Origin: an uncultured Oscillospiraceae bacterium
GTDB lineage: Bacteria; Bacillota; Clostridia; Oscillospirales; Oscillospiraceae
Assembly: GCA_910585265.1 (NCBI GenBank)
Contig: CAJUCA010000103.1
Coordinates: forward strand, 1-6,408
Length of the DNA stretch: 6,408 nucleotides
Reading direction: 5' to 3'
Position 1 is the stretch's first letter. The number at the start of each line of letters is the position of its first letter. Below, one piece after another: positions 1 through 4,678 of the stretch. A model generated the notes under the pieces. The model was given only the letters and a program-made list of their open reading frames with translations. It did no database searches and was not told the origin of the DNA. The position numbers and the translations under genes are program-made.

Positions 1-1778
1 CTTGCCCACACAAATGTGCGCCATGCAAAATTAATGATGAGATTATACTTATTTAGAAGGAGTGTCCATAAATCGCCTGCCATCTGACCTTGCGTGACAG
101 AATTTGTAGAGACGAAAGCAACTTCGCAGTTCGTTCCTTGGATAAACTCAGCAGCTTTTTTATACCAGCAACAGACGTAATCTAAAAGTGCTGGTTTAAT
201 AGAGTTTGAAAAAACTTCCTGCATATCGGTTTTCTGTGCCTTGTCTGCAAATTTAAATCCCACAAACGGCGGATTGCCCATGATATAATTCAGCTTGTGC
301 TTGGGCACCACGCTTTCCCAATCCAGCCGCAGGGCGTTGCCCTCGGTGATGTTGGCGTAGGATTTCAGCGGCAGGAAGTCCAAGGTCATGTGGACAACGT
401 CCTCGGTCTCCTTCATCATCTGGCTCTCCGCGATCCACAGAGCGGTCTTTGCCACCGTCACGGCGAAGTCGTTGATCTCAATGCCGTAGAACTGACCGAT
501 GGACACCTGGATGATGCCCTCCATATCCATGCTGATTTGGTCGGTGGAGCACCGCAAGACCTCGTTTTCCAGCTTCCGCAGGGACAGGTAGGTCTCCGTC
601 AGGAAATTGCCGGAGCCGCAGGCCGGATCAAGAAAAGTCAGCCCCGCCAATTTTGCCTGAAATGCGCTCAGTCTGGCCTTGCGGGTCTTGTCCACGGCGA
701 TCTCCTTGATCTCCTCCAGCTCCGAGCGCAGGCCGTCCAGGAACAGCGGGTCAATGACCTTGTGGATGTTCTCAATGCTGGTGTAGTGCATCCCGCCGGA
801 GCGCCGGGTGTCCGGGTTCAGGGTGCTTTCAAACACCGCCCCGAAAATGGTGGGGCTGATGGCCGACCAGTCAAAGTCCCCGCTGGCCTTTTCCAGCAGG
901 AGGGCTTTCAATTCCTCGGTAAAGGGCGGAATTTCAATGTTTTCGTCGCTGAACAAGCCGCCGTTGACGCAGGGAAACGCCGCCAGCGCCGGGTTATCGT
1001 CCGCCAGATACTTGTCCCGCTGCTCCGGCTTCTGATCCAAGGTACGGAACAGCTCCACCAACGCCCTGCGGATGCCGCTGGCCGGAATATCCCGGAGGTA
1101 GTCATGGAACATACTCTTGCTGCCGAAGATACCGGCGTCCTCGGCATATAGGCAGAACACCAGCCGGACGCACAGGGCGTTCAGGCTTTTCAGCGTGTCC
1201 TCGGCCTCCGGGTCTTTGTATTGCTTCAGCAGGGCATCGTAGAGGACGCCCACGATCTCGCCCGCTTGCAGAGAGACCTCCATCTCTTTTTTGATGTTGG
1301 TGTCCCCGGTGTCCACCAGGAATTGCAGGCGGTAGTATTCTTTTTCCAGGTCGCACAGCTTGATGACCTCCGGGTCGCCAGTGGGACGCTCCATGTCATA
1401 GACATAGAACTCGGCAAAGTTGCAGGTGACGATCCACCGGGGCCGCTGGGAGTAGGGCAGCTCGGCGGCATACCGCTTGGCCTGCTGGAACGGAGACAGC
1501 AGGGAACCGTCGGACTGCTTGATGGGCTTGTTCAGCTCTTTCCCAAGGCTTTTCTGTTCGATCAGGACGTGGGTGGACGGAATAAAGCCGTCGATGAAGC
1601 TGGTGTGATCCAGCATGATCTGATCCTCAAAGGTGATAAACTTGTCTGGCTCCTCCACCCCGTAGACCTTTTGGAGCAGGGATAGCCAAAAGGTCTGGCT
1701 GTGGCCTTTCTCGTAGCCTTTGCCCTGCCAATCGGTAGCAAACTGTTTCGCGGCGGCGCGGCGCTGTGTATCTGTCAT
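1..1778 (-). CDS. MmeI-like type IIL restriction-modification enzyme (fused nuclease and DNA methyltransferase), 3' end outside window
   Basis: I translated this frame by hand; it is open for 592 codons from ATG 1778 down to the window edge. Residues 1-150 resemble the MmeI N-terminal nuclease domain, with a D63-X10-E74-Q-K76 motif of the PD-(D/E)XK type. A helical linker follows (about 170-340). The class I SAM-dependent methyltransferase domain has motif I DPACGSG at 384-390 and catalytic motif IV NPPF at 502-505, which implies N6-adenine methylation. Family members are about 900 residues, so the rest of the methyltransferase and the target recognition domain lie left of the window. In this family one polypeptide both cuts unmodified DNA and methylates one strand of its site. 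The start was chosen because GGGGG sits 9 nt upstream (1788-1792); an in-frame ATG at 1817 lacks a ribosome binding site and lies in the putative -10. GC content drops to about 40% over 1-260. It is divergent from the mobilization genes. A BREX PglX-type methylase is less likely because of the nuclease motif. Confidence 0.88.
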   Translation of the reverse strand, partial: MTDTQRRAAAKQFATDWQGKGYEKGHSQTFWLSLLQKVYGVEEPDKFITFEDQIMLDHTSFIDGFIPSTHVLIEQKSLGKELNKPIKQSDGSLLSPFQQAKRYAAELPYSQRPRWIVTCNFAEFYVYDMERPTGDPEVIKLCDLEKEYYRLQFLVDTGDTNIKKEMEVSLQAGEIVGVLYDALLKQYKDPEAEDTLKSLNALCVRLVFCLYAEDAGIFGSKSMFHDYLRDIPASGIRRALVELFRTLDQKPEQRDKYLADDNPALAAFPCVNGGLFSDENIEIPPFTEELKALLLEKASGDFDWSAISPTIFGAVFESTLNPDTRRSGGMHYTSIENIHKVIDPLFLDGLRSELEEIKEIAVDKTRKARLSAFQAKLAGLTFLDPACGSGNFLTETYLSLRKLENEVLRCSTDQISMDMEGIIQVSIGQFYGIEINDFAVTVAKTALWIAESQMMKETEDVVHMTLDFLPLKSYANITEGNALRLDWESVVPKHKLNYIMGNPPFVGFKFADKAQKTDMQEVFSNSIKPALLDYVCCWYKKAAEFIQGTNCEVAFVSTNSVTQGQMAGDLWTLLLNKYNLIINFAWRTFVWA

Positions 1779-1812
1779 GGCGGTATTCCCCCAGTTGCTT
1801 TTTCTATAGGAT

Positions 1813-1842
1813 ACCATACAAAGCCGTATTTTTCCAGAGCAA
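1813..1842 (-). promoter_or_regulatory. putative promoter of the restriction-modification gene
   Basis: On the minus strand TTGCTC (1842-1837) is followed after 18 nt by TATGGT (1818-1813), which would put the transcript start near 1806, about 28 nt before the ATG. Both boxes deviate from consensus, so this is a weak call supported mainly by its position. Confidence 0.3.
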
Positions 1843-1866
1843 TCTATAACATCCGCCGATATGCCA

Positions 1867-1896
1867 TTGACAAACATCAGTTCCGCATGGTAAACT
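1867..1896 (+). promoter_or_regulatory. promoter of the orphan leader/small RNA unit
   Basis: A perfect -35 box TTGACA (1867-1872) is followed after 18 nt by TAAACT (1891-1896). An overlapping TATACT (1896-1901) is closer to consensus but would need a 23-nt spacer. Transcription would start near 1903 and run away from the restriction-modification gene, so the two promoters are divergent. Confidence 0.45.
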
Positions 1897-1902
1897 ATAC
1901 TC

Positions 1903-2048
1903 CCATGTAAGTGGGCCAACTGAATAACACATATAGGCAACATCTTTTTGGTACTTGTGAAACACAAGGCCGGTACATCAAACTTGCTTCAGCGGAACGA
2001 AAATTCTGCTGGGGTTGGTTTTGATGTACCGGCTTCTTTTTTGTTTTT
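1903..2048 (+). ncRNA. candidate small RNA or attenuator leader of about 145 nt
   Basis: The stretch lies between a consensus-like promoter and an intrinsic terminator and has no ORF with a ribosome binding site. It contains a perfect 6-bp hairpin with an AAA loop (CTTGTG 1954-1959, CACAAG 1963-1968), followed at once by the large terminator stem. GGTAC occurs at 1950-1954 and again at 1972-1976, so the GTACC of the terminator's 3' arm (2027-2031) could pair with either; such competing pairings are common in attenuators. The next gene start, mobC at 2680, is more than 600 nt further on, so a free-standing RNA fits as well as a leader. I recognise no known RNA family. Confidence 0.35.
1969..2048 (+). 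terminator. intrinsic terminator with 14-bp perfect stem
   Basis: GCCGGTACATCAAA (1969-1982) is exactly complementary to 2020-2033. Inside the 37-nt interval a second stem forms between 1990-1997 and 2004-2011 (8 pairs, one G-T) with a CGAAAA loop. The outer stem is followed directly by a T-rich run (2034-2048) interrupted by one C and one G. This is the layout of a Rho-independent terminator for plus-strand transcription, unusually long and two-tiered. Confidence 0.6.
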
Positions 2049-2163
2049 GACAACTGAATGACCGTCTGAATGGGATACTCCGCCATGACCTCCACCGGGG
2101 AGTGAGCGAGATAACGCTGCTGAACAGGGGCAGGAACGTCATTCAGGACAATCGGCAATACAG

Positions 2164-2372
2164 CGTGACGGCAAAACGCCGTCACGTGAACCACCCCAAA
2201 ATCACCATGGCGGCATTTTGCCGTCTACTTGTCCTAACCATAACCGTGACGGCAAAAATGACCCTATTTGCCGTCACTATTTCACTCCGCCAATAGAAGT
2301 GGCACCAAAATTGACGTCACTTAATCGGCTTTAACCGAATCATGACGGCATTTTTGATGTCATGTGCCGTCA
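2164..2372. repeat. array of four inverted repeats built on TGACGGCA
   Basis: Four palindromes share the core TGACGGCA/TGCCGTCA. The first has arms 2164-2172 and 2178-2186 (9 bp, loop AAAAC). The second has arms 2211-2215 and 2219-2223 (5 bp, flanking near-matches). The third has arms 2246-2256 and 2267-2277 (11 bp, loop 10 nt). The fourth has arms 2343-2350 and 2365-2372 (8 bp, loop 14 nt). Forward cores start at 2166, 2247 and 2343, spaced 81 and 96 bp. A separate 8-bp palindrome TGACGTCA lies at 2312-2319. No credible gene covers this stretch. Such an array could bind a dimeric protein of the element, act as an origin or transfer region, or form structured RNA or single-stranded DNA; the sequence does not decide which. 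Confidence 0.75.
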
Positions 2373-2380
2373 CCTGTGCG

Positions 2381-2451
2381 TGGCATCACGGGTGATGCCA
2401 ATTTTGTGCGGGCTATCTATGAGAATGGCATCACCCATGATGCCATAGCCC
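2381..2451. repeat. pair of TGGCATCA inverted repeats
   Basis: Two palindromes share TGGCATCA and its complement. The first spans 2381-2400 with 9-bp arms and only GG between them. The second has arms 2426-2433 and 2438-2445 with a CCCA loop, enclosed by an outer stem GGGCTA (2410-2415) with TAGCCC (2446-2451) and a 10-nt bulge on the left side. They directly follow the TGACGGCA array but use a different core. The interval between their first arms is 45 bp. Confidence 0.7.
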
Positions 2452-2554
2452 AGACATGGGGATGGGCCAAACGTAACTGCGAGAAAATGTTTTCAGCACA
2501 CTTCCTCAGAAAGAAGCCGACCCCGCCCGCTTCCCATACCCAGGAGCAACGGAA

Positions 2555-2633
2555 CTATCCCTGTCCACGGGGATAGCGAGCATCGGATTTCGCCCCCCCA
2601 GGGGGCAAAATCCATTCCCAGGGGAAACCCCTG
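2555..2633 (+). other. candidate origin of transfer (oriT): three consecutive hairpins upstream of mobC
   Basis: Three stems follow one another. CTATCCC (2555-2561) pairs with GGGATAG (2570-2576). Arm 2585-2597 pairs with 2601-2613 (12 of 13 pairs, one C-A mismatch, loop CCA). CAGGGG (2619-2624) pairs with CCCCTG (2628-2633) around AAA. None is followed by a T-tract, so they are not intrinsic terminators. Relaxosome genes often have their oriT directly upstream, and the last stem ends 46 bp before the mobC start. The first arm runs into ATCCCTGT (2557-2564), which resembles the ATCCTG nick core of RP4-type MOBP origins apart from one extra C. The oriT role and the nick position are inference. 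Confidence 0.45.
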
Positions 2634-2667
2634 AATACCCCCTCCCACGGCGGAAATCCAACAGAAT

Positions 2668-2672
2668 GGAGG
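2668..2672 (+). promoter_or_regulatory. ribosome binding site fixing the TTG start of mobC
   Basis: GGAGG lies 7 nt before TTG 2680. The nearby ATG at 2692 is out of frame, so the rare TTG is the only start that fits both the spacing and the frame. Confidence 0.8.
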
Positions 2673-2679
2673 AATCATT

Positions 2680-2970
2680 TTGAGTGCGAACGATGAAAAA
2701 GCCTGCCTGAAAGTCAGGCTGACGGTCGAAGAAAAGACCAAGCTGGAGTATGACGCCGCCCTGTGCGGCCTGACCCAAGCCGAATACTTTCGGCAAATTT
2801 GTCTGGGCAAGCGGCCCCGCCCCAAGCAGCCGCCGGAGTTTTGGGAACTGCTGGACACCCTGTATGAAATCCACGACAAGCTGGAACGGCTGACTGCCTA
2901 CTGCCCCGAAGCCGCCGAGGAATGTTCCCGTCTTGAAAATATTGTCTTGTTCTTACAGGGGGTGGCCTGA
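2680..2970 (+). CDS. mobC: MobC-like relaxosome accessory protein
   Basis: A 96-residue protein with the layout of a ribbon-helix-helix DNA-binding protein. A basic beta-strand segment (about residues 7-19, with KVRLTVEEK at 11-19) is followed by two helices (about 17-29 and 32-43, the second with the TQAEYFRQ signature common to MobC proteins). The C-terminal half (52-93) is a probable helical or coiled-coil dimerization segment. MobC proteins bind oriT next to the relaxase, help open the nick region and often repress their own promoter. This one is somewhat shorter than many family members. It starts at TTG 2680 behind a strong ribosome binding site. Its TGA overlaps the ATG of the relaxase gene by one base, which implies translational coupling. 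The hairpin cluster just upstream is the likely binding region. The family assignment rests on pattern and position. Confidence 0.8.
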   Translation: MSANDEKACLKVRLTVEEKTKLEYDAALCGLTQAEYFRQICLGKRPRPKQPPEFWELLDTLYEIHDKLERLTAYCPEAAEECSRLENIVLFLQGVA

Positions 2971-4310
2971 TGGCGACCACCAGCCTGTGGCACATTAAGG
3001 GACGGCTCAGCGACCTGATCGCCTACGTTGAGAACCCGGAGAAAACCGTACCCAAAGGCACCGAGGACTTTTTCAACGTATTTTCGTACATCCAGAACCC
3101 ACAGAAAACCGCAGACGGCTCCTTTGTCACCGCCATCAACTGCCTGAAGCAGACGGCGCTCCGACAGATGATCCTGACCAAGCAGCGATATGGCAAAGAG
3201 GACAAGTATATCGCATGGCATGGCTATCAAAGTTTCCAGCCGGGTGAAGTCACCCCGGAGCGGTGCCATGAGATCGGTGTGAAGCTGGCACGCGAGATGT
3301 GGGGCGATAAATTTCAGGTCATTGTCACCACCCACTTGGACAAAGACCATCTGCATAATCATTTTTGTTTCAATTCTGTGTCCTTCAAGGATGGCAAAAA
3401 GTACAACTACTCAAAAGCTGAACAGCAGCGCCTACGGGACACCTCAGACCGGCTTTGCCGGGAGTATGGGTTGTCCGTCATTGAGTATGGGCGTAAGGCC
3501 CCCAGCCGTCCCGTCTGGCTGGACGAGCAGAGCGGCAAGCCCACCCGCTACAACATCTACCGGGCAGATGTGCGGGAGGCCGTCAATGGAAGCCGAACCG
3601 TGGAGATGATGGAGAGGTATCTCCGGCGCAAGGGCTATCTCACCGATTTCACAGGCAAACACTGGAAGATACGCCTGCCACAGTATCAGCACTTCACCCG
3701 TTTGGACACCCTGGACGAACATTGGACGCCGGAGAATATCATGCGCGGCCTGGGCGCACGGGCCAGCTTCGGCAACAAGCGCCCTACCGTCAATTTTGCC
3801 CCGGAACTGCCGGAGGAACTGTGGGTCTATGTTCCGTTTCAGCGCACCTCTCACACTTACCGGCTGTTCCTTTATTGGGAGTACCAGCTTGGCATTTTGC
3901 CCAAAGGGACGACCTATCAGCCCACCAGCCCGTTTTTGAAAGAGGAACTGCGAAAGCTGGACGAAATCACCGCCCAGGTGGATTATCTGGCGAAAACCCG
4001 CATTGAAACACTGGACGATCTTCTTTCAGCCCGTGAAGCCCTCCAAGGCGAAATGGACGAGCTGACCAATCAGCGGAAGTACTTGCAGAATAAAATCCGC
4101 AGAGCGTCACCGGCTGAAAAAGAAGAATTACGGGCTGAAAAGCAGGCCGTGACCGCTCAGATTACCGCCTGCCGCAAGAAATTGAAGCTGAATGTCGGCG
4201 TTGAGGAACGCTCCGCCAAAATCCAGGACACGATGGACATGGTTTATGCCAACGAGGAGCAGCACCGCCAGACGGCGCGGGCCAGGATGAAAGGAGAGCG
4301 ATACAGATGA
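2970..4310 (+). CDS. MOBP-type relaxase / mobilization nuclease
   Basis: A 446-residue relaxase of the relaxase/mobilization nuclease family (PF03432). The enzyme nicks one strand at oriT through a tyrosine, stays covalently attached to the 5' end and pilots the strand into a recipient through a helper secretion system. The metal-binding histidine motif is complete (H122, D124, H127, H129, N130, H131). Two tyrosines sit in similar YxxNPxKT motifs, Y19 and Y40; either could be the nucleophile, and Y40 lies closest to the rest of the conserved block. A GYQSF-PGE segment at 85-93 is typical of the clostridial branch. The catalytic domain covers about residues 1-240. The region after 325 is charged and helical (coiled coil about 327-445) and probably contacts partners. 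No helicase or primase domain is present. The gene is coupled to mobC on the left and overlaps the next gene by ATGA (4307-4310). Related relaxases occur in clostridial integrative and mobilizable elements. Confidence 0.92.
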   Translation: MATTSLWHIKGRLSDLIAYVENPEKTVPKGTEDFFNVFSYIQNPQKTADGSFVTAINCLKQTALRQMILTKQRYGKEDKYIAWHGYQSFQPGEVTPERCHEIGVKLAREMWGDKFQVIVTTHLDKDHLHNHFCFNSVSFKDGKKYNYSKAEQQRLRDTSDRLCREYGLSVIEYGRKAPSRPVWLDEQSGKPTRYNIYRADVREAVNGSRTVEMMERYLRRKGYLTDFTGKHWKIRLPQYQHFTRLDTLDEHWTPENIMRGLGARASFGNKRPTVNFAPELPEELWVYVPFQRTSHTYRLFLYWEYQLGILPKGTTYQPTSPFLKEELRKLDEITAQVDYLAKTRIETLDDLLSAREALQGEMDELTNQRKYLQNKIRRASPAEKEELRAEKQAVTAQITACRKKLKLNVGVEERSAKIQDTMDMVYANEEQHRQTARARMKGERYR

Positions 4311-4579
4311 CCGCAGAAGAAAGAACAACAAAAATTGAGGACTATATTGCTAAATTAGACGCTGAATGGCCGGAAATTGAGAAAATTATGGCAAGTCACA
4401 GGCTCAACTTGGACACAGGGCGGGAACCACTTCTTCTTTGCCGTATCCCGCCCGACATGGACTTTACCATGAAAGATGGCCACACCGAATATGAGGTGGT
4501 GGGCCGCTTTGACCCGAACAGTGATGAATTTCTGTTGGAACAGATCAGTCGTAAATTGCGGACTGCGGAAGATGACTAA
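4307..4579 (+). CDS. small mobile-element protein, possibly TnpW-like
   Basis: A 90-residue acidic soluble protein with no signal peptide or membrane segment. It is coupled to the relaxase by an ATGA overlap and has its own ribosome binding site, AAAGGAG at 4290-4296, 10 nt upstream. Residues 1-30 look helical. Residues 53-85 carry a spaced pattern (FT, then G-T-Y-EV, then F, S-E, I, R-LR) that resembles by eye the small TnpW-family proteins encoded next to serine recombinases in Tn4451-type elements; its place between relaxase and recombinase fits. The biochemical role of TnpW proteins is unclear to me, so no function is assigned. The first third is more AT-rich than its neighbours. Coding status is well supported by the overlap and ribosome binding site; the family name is tentative. 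Confidence 0.7.
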   Translation: MTAEERTTKIEDYIAKLDAEWPEIEKIMASHRLNLDTGREPLLLCRIPPDMDFTMKDGHTEYEVVGRFDPNSDEFLLEQISRKLRTAEDD

Positions 4580-4594
4580 AATGCCGAGCAATCT

Positions 4595-4606
4595 CGCTTT
4601 AAAGCG
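4595..4606. promoter_or_regulatory. 12-bp perfect palindrome, candidate operator of the recombinase promoter
   Basis: CGCTTTAAAGCG is perfectly self-complementary and ends exactly one base before the -35 box of the recombinase promoter. A dimeric regulator bound here would touch RNA polymerase from either an activating or a blocking position. Which protein would bind is unknown; MobC or the small upstream protein are candidates only by proximity. Confidence 0.5.
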
Positions 4607-4635
4607 TTGAATTATAGACGTGGATATGGTATACT
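4607..4635 (+). promoter_or_regulatory. promoter of the serine recombinase gene (extended -10)
   Basis: TTGAAT (4607-4612), a 17-nt spacer and TATACT (4630-4635), preceded by TG one base upstream (4627-4628) to give an extended -10. Transcription should start near 4642, leaving an untranslated leader of about 37 nt before GTG 4679. The recombinase can therefore be expressed separately from the mob operon. Confidence 0.7.
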
Positions 4636-4654
4636 GATTTTGCAATACACCGTA

Positions 4655-4673
4655 TCCGATTGTCGGAAAGGAG
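4655..4673 (+). promoter_or_regulatory. recombinase ribosome binding site overlapped by a small hairpin
   Basis: AAAGGAG (4667-4673) lies 5 nt before GTG 4679 and fixes that start. TCCGA (4655-4659) can pair with TCGGA (4663-4667), touching the first base of the ribosome binding site. A second 5-bp pairing, GTATC 4652-4656 with GATAC 4673-4677, would enclose it. Both stems are short. Confidence 0.6.
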
Positions 4674-4678
4674 ATACC

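Noticed and set aside
297..1151. Long plus-strand ORF of 284 codons
   Set aside because: It is antisense to the restriction-modification gene, whose frame carries clear catalytic motifs; it is a product of GC-rich codon structure.
1815..1817. Upstream in-frame ATG for the restriction-modification gene
   Set aside because: There is no ribosome binding site upstream and it overlaps the putative -10; ATG 1778 has GGGGG at proper distance.
1867..2048. Attenuator of a ribosomal-protection tetracycline resistance gene
   Set aside because: The layout is reminiscent of one, but no resistance gene follows and I could not match a leader peptide; left as an unassigned RNA unit.
2047..2079. Second promoter beginning with TTGACA at 2047-2052
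   Set aside because: The only -10-like element, GATACT at 2074-2079, would need a 21-nt spacer, and the TTGACA arises from the terminator T-tract.
1895..2194. Minus-strand ORF of 99 codons starting at GTG 2194
   Set aside because: It runs through a TGACGGCA palindrome, the perfect terminator stem and the T-tract, has no good ribosome binding site and no recognisable domain. Structure on the other strand explains the sequence better.
2102..2296. Plus-strand ORF of 64 codons
   Set aside because: It is made largely of the inverted repeats; no domain and no ribosome binding site were seen.
2164..2451. CRISPR array
   Set aside because: The repeats are 8-11 bp, inverted rather than direct, unevenly spaced and have no cas genes nearby.
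2364..2576. Plus-strand ORF of 70 codons, with minus-strand ORFs over 2493-2879
   Set aside because: They overlap hairpins or the well-supported mobC gene and have no family resemblance.
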